DNA from: Eubacterium sp.
GTDB taxonomy: Bacteria > Bacillota > Clostridia > Lachnospirales > Lachnospiraceae
Reading direction: 5' to 3'
Assembly (NCBI GenBank): GCA_017433825.1
Contig: JAFRGL010000017.1
Span: 45,384 to 109,383 of the forward strand
Length of the DNA: 64,000 nt
Positions 41,700 through 49,863 of the stretch are shown here, piece after piece; within the stretch, counting starts at the first letter, position 1; every line of letters starts with the position of its first letter. Below the pieces are notes generated by a model. It searched no databases. It was not told the origin of the DNA and worked only from the letters and a program-made list of their open reading frames with translations. The position numbers were made by a program, and so were the translations under genes.

Positions 41700-41744
41700 G
41701 GGCATTTTGCACACTTTGGAGAAAATAAATCGTGCAAAATGCCC
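41700..41744. repeat. 13-bp perfect inverted repeat
   Basis: GGGCATTTTGCAC (41700-41712) and GTGCAAAATGCCC (41732-41744) are separated by 19 bases. No T-run follows on the plus strand. It may be a hairpin in a leader or a double operator site. Confidence 0.8.
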
Positions 41745-41762
41745 TGCAAATATATATGGAAA

Positions 41763-41807
41763 CGCACTATTCTAATCTATTATACAGTGGAATAGTGTGT
41801 TTTTTTG
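41763..41807 (+). terminator. Terminator or attenuator ahead of the MFS gene
   Basis: CGCACTATTC pairs with GAATAGTGTG around a 17-base loop, followed by seven T. It lies 21 bases upstream of the MFS start codon; the ribosome binding site comes after it. Confidence 0.8.
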
Positions 41808-41827
41808 CCTTTCGGAGGAATGGAAAG

Positions 41828-43078
41828 ATGGGCGAGAATGTAAAAGTGGAAAAAATATGGAATCCCATATTTATAAGTGTATTTGTGGCGAGTATTGCGA
41901 TCAGCCTGGGACAGAATATGATGAATACGCTGGTCCCGAAATTCGCGGATTCCTTAGGCGCGACCGCGACCGTCGTAGGTGTCGTTGCCAGTATGTTTAC
42001 CATCACCGCGCTGGCAGTCCGGCCGTTTTCCAATCCGGCATTTGATTCGTTCAGCAAGAAGAAGCTCCTGATCCTGTTCCTGGCGGACGTAATGATTTCC
42101 TTCTTCATTTACAGCTCCGCGCACAGCATCCCGGTGCTCATCGTTGCCCGTCTGATGCAGGGCGCCGGAACCGGCTGTATTACGCCCCTGCTTCTGGCCA
42201 TGGCTGCGGACGCCCTTCCGGTTGACAAGCTGGGAAGCGGCATCGGCGTCTACATGATCGGCGGTTCCATTGCCCAGGCCCTCGGCCCGAACATCGGTCT
42301 GAACATGAGCGCTGCCATCGGATACAACAAATCCTTCCTCATCGGCGCTGCGATCATGTTCGTCGGCATCCTGACCTGCATTCCCATGAAGGAAGTGCCG
42401 TCGAAGAAGCTTCCCTACCGTATCACCCTGAAAAACATGCTGGCCAGGGAAGCCATTCCGTTCTCCTTCCTGATGATGATGATGATGATAGCAGGCTGTT
42501 CCATCGGCAGCTATATCGCGATTTACGCGGGCATCCTGGGCGTTCAGAATATCGGCCTGTACTTTACGGTCAGCGCGGTATTCCTCCTGTTCGTCCGTCC
42601 GATTGCCGGTAAAATCAGTGATACGAAGGGCTTTGACAAGGTTATCCTCCCGGGCATCCTGATTTATATCGTGGCATTTATTATGATGTCAAAGGCGAAG
42701 ACCCTGCCCCAGTTCCTGCTGGTTTCCCTGGTATCTGCTCTGGGCAACGGTATTGCCTACCCGGCCATCCAGGCGGTTTCCATGAAGACGGTGCCGCTGG
42801 AGCGGCGGGGTTCCGGTACCTCCACGAACTATATTTTCGTGGACATTGCCAACCTGATAGGCCCGATGATGGCCGGTATGCTCATCGATAACTTCATCGC
42901 CAGGGGCGTGCCCACCGCGGACGCGTATGCGAATACTTACCGGCTGATGATCATCCCGCTGGCCATTGCTTTCGTGTTTGCCTTCAAAATCCGGAAAAGG
43001 CTGGTGGGCATCGACATACCTGCGCAGTCGATTGAGGAGGATGAGCCTTCGGTGATTGAGACGGAAGATAATGAATGA
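41828..43078 (+). CDS. Major facilitator superfamily transporter
   Basis: 416 residues from ATG 41828, preceded by TTCGGAGGA. Twelve hydrophobic segments are visible; the loop between helices 2 and 3 is SNPAFDSFSKKKLL, an MFS motif A variant, and ARLMQGAGTGCITPL follows in helix 4. LERRGSGTSTNYIFVDIANLIGPMMAG suggests the EmrB/DHA1 drug-efflux-like group. Substrate unknown. It stands alone behind a leader with an inverted repeat and a terminator, so its expression may be controlled by attenuation. Confidence 0.85.
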   Translation: MGENVKVEKIWNPIFISVFVASIAISLGQNMMNTLVPKFADSLGATATVVGVVASMFTITALAVRPFSNPAFDSFSKKKLLILFLADVMISFFIYSSAHSIPVLIVARLMQGAGTGCITPLLLAMAADALPVDKLGSGIGVYMIGGSIAQALGPNIGLNMSAAIGYNKSFLIGAAIMFVGILTCIPMKEVPSKKLPYRITLKNMLAREAIPFSFLMMMMMIAGCSIGSYIAIYAGILGVQNIGLYFTVSAVFLLFVRPIAGKISDTKGFDKVILPGILIYIVAFIMMSKAKTLPQFLLVSLVSALGNGIAYPAIQAVSMKTVPLERRGSGTSTNYIFVDIANLIGPMMAGMLIDNFIARGVPTADAYANTYRLMIIPLAIAFVFAFKIRKRLVGIDIPAQSIEEDEPSVIETEDNE

Positions 43079-43100
43079 TATATAAAAACTGAACAGCAGC

Positions 43101-43331
43101 AATACCGGCAAAAAATGCGCCAGTAGGTCGCTTCGCTGTAAAAAACATGCCGCTGCAGAAAAACCTGATTTCGGGCACCGGCCTGATTCAACGGGTTTTG
43201 TGATCAAAACCCGCCTCAGCAGGCCTCGAAAAGAATTGCTTGGAGGCAACTTTTCGTCCCTCATCAGTTTTTTCGACAGTGGCGTTTTTTATCGCGCTTG
43301 CTCCAATACTGGCGCATTCTTTCTGCCGGAA
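43101..43331 (+). repeat. Fold-back repeat, copy B (231 bp)
   Basis: Arms of ~70 bases (43101-43170 and 43262-43331) are imperfect inverted copies; the most exact part is TGCGCCAGTA with TACTGGCGCA plus the outer CCGGCA/TGCCGG. Inside are two more hairpins (CGGGTTTT...AAAACCCG and CGAAAAG...CTTTTCG). The first ~83 bases align with copy A, and the end ATTCTTTCTGCCGG is shared too, while ~125 middle bases are absent from copy A. Confidence 0.7.
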
Positions 43332-43412
43332 TGTCCGCTTTCCGGTTTCGGGGCGGGGGACAAAAAAGGCCGGCTATGCGCGAAAACGCAAGGTTACACG
43401 GCGATATTAGTT

Positions 43413-43441
43413 TTGCAACGGGTTTGCCCGTGTGTTATACT
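43413..43441 (+). promoter_or_regulatory. Promoter placing transcription start at the M20 start codon
   Basis: TTGCAA (43413-43418), 17-base spacer, TATACT (43436-43441). The ATG at 43448 follows 6 bases later and no Shine-Dalgarno is present between, so the mRNA may be leaderless. Confidence 0.6.
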
Positions 43442-43447
43442 GCAGCC

Positions 43448-44572
43448 ATGGATAAGAGAAATCTTGAGATTATAACTGAATTCCGGCATGAACTGCACCG
43501 CCATCCGGAGCTGTCTTTGCATGAAACGGAAACAATAAAGAAAATACATGCTTTCCTGGAAAACAATACCTCCCTTTATGTGGAAGAGCGGGACGGGTGG
43601 CTTTTTGCGGTAAAGGAGGGAAATGACCCGGAAGCAGGAGGCATCGCCTTCCGCGCGGACATGGACGCCCTTCCCATAGACGAACAGGGAATGAACCTTC
43701 CTTACGTATCCGAAAACCCGGGCGTTTCCCATAAATGCGGTCATGACGGTCACTGCGCAGCGCTTGCCGGCCTGGCTCTGGAGCTGGACAAAACAGAGGT
43801 TTCAAAGACCGTATACCTGATCTTCCAGTGCGCGGAAGAAATCGGGGCAGGCGCGGTAAAGGCGGCAGGCCTTATTGAAGAGAAAGGCATCAGGGAAATC
43901 TACGCCTTCCACAACTTAAGCGGTTATCCCGAAGGGAGCATTGTGTACAGAAGAGGGCTTACACAGCCGGCTTCCGAAGGGCTTACGGTTGCGTTTTCCG
44001 GAAAAACCTCCCACGCCGGGGCGCCGGAAGAGGGAACGAACCCTTCCGCGGCCATCGCGAAGACCGTGCTTTTTATCCGGGAGCTGAACGCGCGGCCCCG
44101 GGAAGGCATGGCCTTCTGTACCGTGGTCGGCATGGAAGCAGGCAGCGGGGATTTCGGTATTTCCGCGGGTTTCGGGAAGCTCATGGTGACGCTGCGTGCC
44201 GAAGAGGAGCAGGAGATGAAATCCATGGAGGAGGAAATTGTTTCCTTTGCGGAAAGGCAGGCGGCAGAAGAAGGCATCCGCATTTCTTCCGATATTTCGG
44301 ATTATTTCCCGGAAACCAGAAATACGGAAGCGGGAATACAAAAAGTCCTCCGGGCAGCAGGAGAATGCGGCCGGAAGACAGTTGAAATGGAAAATATGTG
44401 GCGGGTTTCGGAGGATTTCGGACATTTCCTGAAGAAATGCGAAGGCGCCATCTTCTACATCGGAAACGGGGAAGACTGGCCGCCGCTGCACACTTCGGAC
44501 TATGATTTCAATGACCGTATCCTGACGGCAGCCGTGGAAATGTTCCGCGCCTTGGCGGTTATGCCTTCTTAA
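43448..44572 (+). CDS. M20-family amidohydrolase
   Basis: 374 residues from ATG 43448; upstream in-frame extension overlaps the repeat and promoter and is not believable. The dizinc motifs are ADMDAL, KCGHDGHCAAL, CAEEIGAG and a C-terminal GEDWPPLHTSDYDF histidine, with the lid domain between (SGKTSHAGAPEEGTNPS). The subgroup covers N-acyl amino acid and aminobenzoyl-glutamate-like hydrolases; the exact substrate is unknown. It appears to be translated from a leaderless message. Confidence 0.88.
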   Translation: MDKRNLEIITEFRHELHRHPELSLHETETIKKIHAFLENNTSLYVEERDGWLFAVKEGNDPEAGGIAFRADMDALPIDEQGMNLPYVSENPGVSHKCGHDGHCAALAGLALELDKTEVSKTVYLIFQCAEEIGAGAVKAAGLIEEKGIREIYAFHNLSGYPEGSIVYRRGLTQPASEGLTVAFSGKTSHAGAPEEGTNPSAAIAKTVLFIRELNARPREGMAFCTVVGMEAGSGDFGISAGFGKLMVTLRAEEEQEMKSMEEEIVSFAERQAAEEGIRISSDISDYFPETRNTEAGIQKVLRAAGECGRKTVEMENMWRVSEDFGHFLKKCEGAIFYIGNGEDWPPLHTSDYDFNDRILTAAVEMFRALAVMPS

Positions 44573-44616
44573 AGGCAGCCATGATTCAGAATCCGTTATT
44601 ACCCGGTTTGCGCAGC

Positions 44617-44636
44617 ATACCGGCAGCTGCCGGTAT
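44617..44636. repeat. 20-bp perfect palindrome
   Basis: ATACCGGCAGCTGCCGGTAT, 45 bases after the M20 stop and 31 bases before the pyridoxamine kinase ATG. Either a weak terminator (TTTAATAC follows loosely) or an operator for the kinase gene. Confidence 0.6.
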
Positions 44637-44667
44637 GGTTTAATACAGTATTTTTTAAGGAGGCTTT

Positions 44668-45495
44668 ATGAAAAGAGTACTGACAATCCAGGATATTTCC
44701 TGCTTCGGGAAGTGTTCCCTGACCATAGCATTGCCCGTCATATCGGCGCTGGGCGTCGAGACGGTTATCCTGCCCACGGCAGTGCTGTCCACCCACACGT
44801 TGTTTTCGGACTTTACCGTGAAAGACCTTTCGGACCAGATTGAGCCCATCACGAACCACTGGAAGAAGGAAGGCATCACCTTCGATGCCGTTTATACCGG
44901 TTATCTGGGAAGCATCGGGCAGATTGACCAGGTAAAGGAAATCTTCCGGACCTTCAAGGGGGAAAATACGGCCGTTATCGTAGACCCGGTTATGGCGGAC
45001 AACGGAAAGCTGTACGCCGCATTTGATATGGATTACGTGAAGAAAAACACCGAGCTTTGCGCCATGGCGGACATCATCGTTCCGAATATCACCGAGGCGG
45101 CATTCATGACCGGGATGGAATACAAAGAAAAATACGAGGAAGACTATATCCGTGAGCTCCTGGAAAAACTGGCCGGCCTGGGTGCGAAGATAAGCGTGCT
45201 CACCGGTGTTTCCCTGGAAGAAGGAAAGACAGGCATTATGGGCTATGACCGTGAAACAGGGGAATACTATGTCTACCAGAACCGCCGGATAGACGCCTCT
45301 TATCACGGAACGGGAGACCTGTTTTCCAGCACCTTTGTCGGGGAAATGATGAAGGGGAAAAACTGGAAGGATGCGATGCGCATCGCCGCGGACTATACCG
45401 CACACACGATAGAGGTGACCCTGAAAAACCCGGAGAATCCCTGGTACGGCGTCGACTTTGAAGCCACCATTCCGGAGCTTATCGGCATGGAATAG
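44668..45495 (+). CDS. pdxY: Pyridoxamine/pyridoxal kinase
   Basis: 275 residues. Phosphorylates B6 vitamers in salvage. Features of the ThiD/PdxK-type ribokinase fold: start RVLTIQDISCFGKCSLTIALP, VDPVMADNGKLY, PNITEAAFMTG and the catalytic GTGDLFSS with Asp as base, near residue 212. The LSTHT segment near residue 40 fits pyridoxamine kinases of Firmicutes. TTAAGGAGG precedes the start. It is monocistronic after a palindrome. Confidence 0.9.
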   Translation: MKRVLTIQDISCFGKCSLTIALPVISALGVETVILPTAVLSTHTLFSDFTVKDLSDQIEPITNHWKKEGITFDAVYTGYLGSIGQIDQVKEIFRTFKGENTAVIVDPVMADNGKLYAAFDMDYVKKNTELCAMADIIVPNITEAAFMTGMEYKEKYEEDYIRELLEKLAGLGAKISVLTGVSLEEGKTGIMGYDRETGEYYVYQNRRIDASYHGTGDLFSSTFVGEMMKGKNWKDAMRIAADYTAHTIEVTLKNPENPWYGVDFEATIPELIGME

Positions 45496-45717
45496 AATCT
45501 GATATCCAATTTAAGAGCGACCGCGAAGGTTAGGAGGTGCACATCACCGGTGACGGCAGCTTCGTGCTGGCCCTTGCGGATACATTCACCCCTGTCTTTG
45601 AAAAACACAGAAAAACAGTAGAGAAAAAGCGCCTGATGTGTTAGAATGTATTCTGATATATCAGGCGCTTTCCTTAATCCTTCAGGGAACGGGCGCCTTT
45701 AAAGGAGAATGAAATAA
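45496..45717 (+). other. Intergenic region with short coding-like fragment and hairpin
   Basis: A 36-codon open stretch from GTG 45537 (VHITGDGSFVLALAD then TFTPVFEK) has an amino-acid-like composition but no convincing start and may be a gene remnant. The hairpin AAAGCGCCTGAT...ATCAGGCGCTTT (45628-45672) follows, with a TAGAAT inside it. The ychF ribosome binding site AAAGGAGAATG is at the end. Confidence 0.4.
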
Positions 45718-46818
45718 ATGAAATTAGGTATCGTGGGACTTCCCAACGTGGGAAAGAGCACTTTGTTCAACTCCCTGACGAAGGGCGGTGCGGAATCCGC
45801 GAACTATCCCTTCTGCACCATTGACCCGCATGTGGGCATCGTGCCCGTGCCGGATGAGAGAATCAGGCTTTTAGGGGAGTTTTATCATTCGAAGAAGGTA
45901 ACGCCGGCCACAGTGGAATTTGTGGATATCGCAGGCCTGGTAAAGGGCGCTTCCAAGGGAGAAGGCCTGGGCAACCAGTTCCTGGCAAATATCCGCGAGG
46001 TGGACGCCATCGTGCACGTGGTGCGCTGCTTTGAGGACGACAATGTCATCCACGTGGACGGAAGTGTGGACCCGGCCAGGGACATCGAAACCATCGACCT
46101 CGAGCTTATCTTCGCCGACCTTGAAGTGCTGGAGCGCAGAATGTCCAAGACCGGCAAATCCGCCCGGATGGACAAGACCGCCGGCAAGGAATTCGCCATG
46201 CAGGAACGGCTGAAAGCCCACCTGGAGGATGGACACGATGCCATTACCTTCACTTTGGAAAATGAGGATGAAGAGGGCTGGTTTAAGGAATACAACCTGC
46301 TGACCGCAAAACCGGTTATTTACGCCGCAAATGTGGCGGAAGACGACCTGGCGGATGACGGCGCGTCCAATCCCCATGTGGCGGCGGTTCGGGAAATTGC
46401 GGCGAAGAACGGCAGCGAGGTGTTCGTCATCTGCGCGGAACTGGAAGCGGAGCTTGCGGAGCTGGACGACGAGGAAGAGCGGGCGGAATTTCTGGAGAGC
46501 ATGGGACTTGAAAGCTCAGGCCTTGACAAGTTGATTGCCGCCAGCTACCGGACGCTGGGGCTTATGAGCTTCTTGACTGCCGGCGAGGACGAAAGCCGGG
46601 CCTGGACCATTAAAATCGGCACCAAGGCGCCGCAGGCGGCAGGCAAAATCCATTCCGATTTTGAAAGAGGCTTTATCAAGGCCGAGGTGGTTAATTTCCG
46701 GGAACTGCTGGACGCCGGCTCCTACGCCAAAGCCAGGGAGAAAGGCCAGGTGCGGATCGAAGGCAAGGACTACGTGGTCAAAGACGGCGACGTAATCCTG
46801 TTCCGGTTCAACGTATAA
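45718..46818 (+). CDS. ychF: Redox-responsive ATPase YchF (Obg-family)
   Basis: 366 residues. G1 is GLPNVGKST (residues 7-15), G3 DIAGLVKGAS, and the G4 position reads NVAE instead of NKxD, which marks preference for ATP over GTP in YchF. A TGS domain forms the C-terminus. Binds ribosomes and affects stress responses. It begins the plus-strand group that contains the methyltransferase and nitrogenase-like genes 54 bases downstream. Confidence 0.95.
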   Translation: MKLGIVGLPNVGKSTLFNSLTKGGAESANYPFCTIDPHVGIVPVPDERIRLLGEFYHSKKVTPATVEFVDIAGLVKGASKGEGLGNQFLANIREVDAIVHVVRCFEDDNVIHVDGSVDPARDIETIDLELIFADLEVLERRMSKTGKSARMDKTAGKEFAMQERLKAHLEDGHDAITFTLENEDEEGWFKEYNLLTAKPVIYAANVAEDDLADDGASNPHVAAVREIAAKNGSEVFVICAELEAELAELDDEEERAEFLESMGLESSGLDKLIAASYRTLGLMSFLTAGEDESRAWTIKIGTKAPQAAGKIHSDFERGFIKAEVVNFRELLDAGSYAKAREKGQVRIEGKDYVVKDGDVILFRFNV

Positions 46819-46872
46819 ATATCAGTACCGGTAAACCCTCATACAGGAAAGACGCAGTAAGGGGATAATGAA

Positions 46873-47670
46873 ATGCAGAAACTGATAACGGGCAAAGTGC
46901 AGCCTTATTTTGAAACAGATTCGGAACAGCTTTTCCTGGGCGACGCCTTCGAGCTTCTGTCAAAACTGAAAAAGGAAAGCGTGGATATGATCTTCGCGGA
47001 TCCGCCGTATTTCCTCTCCGGCGACAGCATTACCTGCCGGGGCGGCAAAATGGTGCCCGTGAAGAAGGCCGACTGGGATTCCACCGCGGAATTTAAGGAA
47101 AAGCATGCCTTTAACCGCCGCTGGATCAAACGGTGCAAAAGGGTGTTAAAGCCTGAAGGCACCATCTGGATTTCCGGCACGTTTCACAATATATTCTCCA
47201 TCGGCACGGCGCTGGAGCAGGAAGGCTTCAAGATTATCAACAATATTACCTGGCAGAAGACCAACCCGCCGCCGAACCTGGCCTGCAAATGCTTTACGCA
47301 TTCCACGGAGACTGTGATCTGGGCCAGGAAAGACAGCAAAAAAGGAAAATATCTGTTCAATTACGAGTTGATGAAGGAGAGAAACGGCGGCCGTCAGATG
47401 AAGGACGTCTGGACCGGGAGCGTGACGAAGCCCTCCGAGAAGAAGTTGGGCAGCCATCCCACGCAGAAGCCGGAATACCTTCTGGAAAATATCATCCTGT
47501 CCTCCACGAAGGCGGGCGATGTTATCCTGGATCCCTTCTGCGGATCCGGCACCACCGGTGTTGTGGCCAAACGTTACGGCAGGGATTTCATCGGCATAGA
47601 CAACTGTGAGGAATATCTGGATATCGCAGCCAGGAGGATGGCCGATATGCAGCAGGTAATGGAGTTATAA
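46873..47670 (+). CDS. Orphan adenine-specific DNA methyltransferase (DpnA/M.DpnIIB-like, beta class)
   Basis: 265 residues. Motif IV DPPY is at 43-46 and motif I FCGSGTTG near residue 220, the order of the beta class. The run FADPPYFLSGD, GGKMVPVKKADWDS and NNITWQKTNPPPN closely resembles DpnA-type N6-adenine enzymes that methylate GATC, also in single-stranded DNA. GATC specificity is inference. No restriction gene or second methyltransferase is adjacent, so it is an orphan. The next gene starts 3 bases after its stop, so the two are translationally close. Confidence 0.88.
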   Translation: MQKLITGKVQPYFETDSEQLFLGDAFELLSKLKKESVDMIFADPPYFLSGDSITCRGGKMVPVKKADWDSTAEFKEKHAFNRRWIKRCKRVLKPEGTIWISGTFHNIFSIGTALEQEGFKIINNITWQKTNPPPNLACKCFTHSTETVIWARKDSKKGKYLFNYELMKERNGGRQMKDVWTGSVTKPSEKKLGSHPTQKPEYLLENIILSSTKAGDVILDPFCGSGTTGVVAKRYGRDFIGIDNCEEYLDIAARRMADMQQVMEL

Positions 47671-47673
47671 ATT

Positions 47674-49863
47674 ATGGAAATTGCGGTATACGGAAAGGGC
47701 GGCATCGGAAAATCCACGATCAGTGCGAACCTGTCCGCCGCCCTGGCGTCTGCCGGGCATCATGTGCTGCAGATCGGCTGCGATCCCAAGCATGATTCCA
47801 CCAGGCAGCTGGTACACGGACGGCCGGTGCCCACCGTGCTGGATTATCTAAGAGGCGTCTCCATCGAGCAGGAGAGGCCGGAAGCCGTCCTGAAGGAAGG
47901 CATTTACGGCATAGGCTGTATTGAGGCGGGCGGACCGAAGCCGGGCGTAGGCTGCGCCGGCAGGGGCATCATTTCCGCCTTTGAGTTTTTAAACCGGCAT
48001 CATATCAAGGAAAACTACGATACCGTCATCTATGACGTGCTGGGAGACGTGGTCTGCGGCGGATTTGCCGTGCCCGTCCGGAGGGAGTACGCGGATGCGG
48101 TATTTCTTGTTACCAGCGGGGAATACATGTCCCTGTATGCGGCGAACAATATCCTGCGGGGCATCCGGAATTTCGACGGGGACCGGTACTGCCGGGTGGC
48201 GGGCATTATTTACAATGAACGCCTTCTGGCCGGCGAAGAGGAGCGGGTGCTTCGGTTCGCGAAGGCCACGGGCCTGCCCATAGCCGCGAAGGTGCCCAGG
48301 AGCAATGCCTTTGCGAAGGCGGAGGAAGAAAAAAGGACCGTTATGGAGCTTTCCGGCTTCGAGGCGGAAAAGCAGGTTTTCAAAAACCTGGCGGCCGGCA
48401 TTTCCGATACGATGCGGCTGTACGCGGCCTGCCCCCTGAGGGACGAGGAACTGGAGGAAGCCATCCTTCTCGTGAAAAGGACGGAAAGCGCTGATGCGGA
48501 CGATATGCCTTCCGTGACGGCCGGCGGGCTGTCTGCGGTCAGCCGCAAAGCGCAGGAGGATTCGGAAAGCATACCCGAGCGTCCGCCTTTATACGGCTGT
48601 GCCTTCAACGGCGCGGCGGTGACGGCCGTGCACCTTCAGGATGCGCATATCATTGCCCACGGGCCGGACGGCTGTGCGTTTTATACACTGCAGAGCATCA
48701 CCTCCCCCGGCCGGAAAAATCTCTTTAAGAAGGGCATCCTGATGCCTTCCGCCCTGCATCCGAATTTCGAAAGCTCGGGTATGGGGGCAGCGGAGGCTGT
48801 CTTCGGCGGCATGGAACTGCTGTCCGAAAAAGTAAAGGCTGCCGTGGCGGAAAAGCCCGGCGCGGTCATCGTCATCAGTTCCTGCACCAGCGGCATCATC
48901 GGGGATGATATTTCCGCGGCGGAAGCTTTGTCGGCGGAAGACGTCCCGGTCATTGCCCTGAAGCTGGATGGTGTGCTGGCCGGCGACTACATGGAGGGTA
49001 TCAGACAGTGCCGCCTGACCCTGGCGGAACGGCTGATTGATACGGAAGTAAAGCCGGAAGGCCGGCTTGTGAATATCGTGGGGGAGGTGAACATCTCCAA
49101 CGCCACTGAGAACAATTTCCGGATTATCGAAAGATATCTGTCAAAAATGGGCATTGCAGTGGGCTGCCGTTTCTTAAATGAAACCTCCGTATCCGCAGTG
49201 AAGAATTTCCTGAAAGCGCCTCTTAATATCCTGGCCTCGCCAAGCCAGGACAATCTGGAAATGAAGGCCTTCCTGGAAGAAAAATACGGCTGCGTGTTCG
49301 CGGACGAGCCCATCCCCACGGGCTTTGACGCCACGGCCCGTTTCTTACGCAGCCTCGGGGCCTTCTTCGGCTGCGGAAACGAAGCGGAGGAAATCATCAG
49401 GGAACGGGAAGAAAGCTATCTGGAAAGGATTGAAGCTTTAAAGCCGGCCATTTCCGGCAAAAAACTCCTGCTCACCACGATTAATGCCAATATCGACTGG
49501 CTCCTGTCCGCCGCCCATGCCGCGGGCATGCGGATTGTCTGGCTGGGCGTTCTCAATTATTTAAGGACAACGCTGTGCGTTACAGACCATCCGGAATACT
49601 GTGACGAGCTCGTCCCGGATTTCACGCCGGATATGGTCTTTGCGGCGATTGCGGAAAAGAAGCCGGACATCGTGCTGACGAACTATACAACGGAATCGGA
49701 TGAAGGCGATTATGTCCGGGAAGCCCTGCCCATGGCGCCGGAAGCCGGTTTCGACACGGCCCTGTCCGTCCTGGAACGGTGGAAGATGCGTTTTGAGAAC
49801 CGGAATGTAAAGGAAGGAGACTGGAAGAATGACCGGGAACTGTTCGAGAAATATTTCGCCTGA
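47674..49863 (+). CDS. Nitrogenase-like NifH-NifD fusion protein
   Basis: 729 residues in one reading frame. Residues 1-~265 are a NifH-type ATPase: P-loop GKGGIGKST (7-15), CDPKHDST (36-43) and the 4Fe-4S cysteines Cys94 (GVGCAGRG) and Cys128 (DVVCGGFAVP). After a ~40-residue acidic linker, residues ~305-729 form a nitrogenase component 1 (NifD-like) domain with the three expected cluster-ligand cysteines Cys309 (YGCAF), Cys334 (GPDGCAF) and Cys404 (ISSCTSG). I do not see the FeMo-cofactor Cys/His ligands with confidence. It should transfer electrons with ATP hydrolysis to an internal Fe-S component acting with the next gene product. Nothing indicates N2 as substrate. Confidence 0.88.
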   Translation: MEIAVYGKGGIGKSTISANLSAALASAGHHVLQIGCDPKHDSTRQLVHGRPVPTVLDYLRGVSIEQERPEAVLKEGIYGIGCIEAGGPKPGVGCAGRGIISAFEFLNRHHIKENYDTVIYDVLGDVVCGGFAVPVRREYADAVFLVTSGEYMSLYAANNILRGIRNFDGDRYCRVAGIIYNERLLAGEEERVLRFAKATGLPIAAKVPRSNAFAKAEEEKRTVMELSGFEAEKQVFKNLAAGISDTMRLYAACPLRDEELEEAILLVKRTESADADDMPSVTAGGLSAVSRKAQEDSESIPERPPLYGCAFNGAAVTAVHLQDAHIIAHGPDGCAFYTLQSITSPGRKNLFKKGILMPSALHPNFESSGMGAAEAVFGGMELLSEKVKAAVAEKPGAVIVISSCTSGIIGDDISAAEALSAEDVPVIALKLDGVLAGDYMEGIRQCRLTLAERLIDTEVKPEGRLVNIVGEVNISNATENNFRIIERYLSKMGIAVGCRFLNETSVSAVKNFLKAPLNILASPSQDNLEMKAFLEEKYGCVFADEPIPTGFDATARFLRSLGAFFGCGNEAEEIIREREESYLERIEALKPAISGKKLLLTTINANIDWLLSAAHAAGMRIVWLGVLNYLRTTLCVTDHPEYCDELVPDFTPDMVFAAIAEKKPDIVLTNYTTESDEGDYVREALPMAPEAGFDTALSVLERWKMRFENRNVKEGDWKNDRELFEKYFA

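Larger units (their letters stand above)
43079..43447 (+). other. Intergenic region holding a fold-back repeat and a promoter
   Basis: No gene is seen. It contains fold-back repeat copy B (43101-43331) and, at its end, the promoter of the M20 amidohydrolase (43413-43441). Confidence 0.7.
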
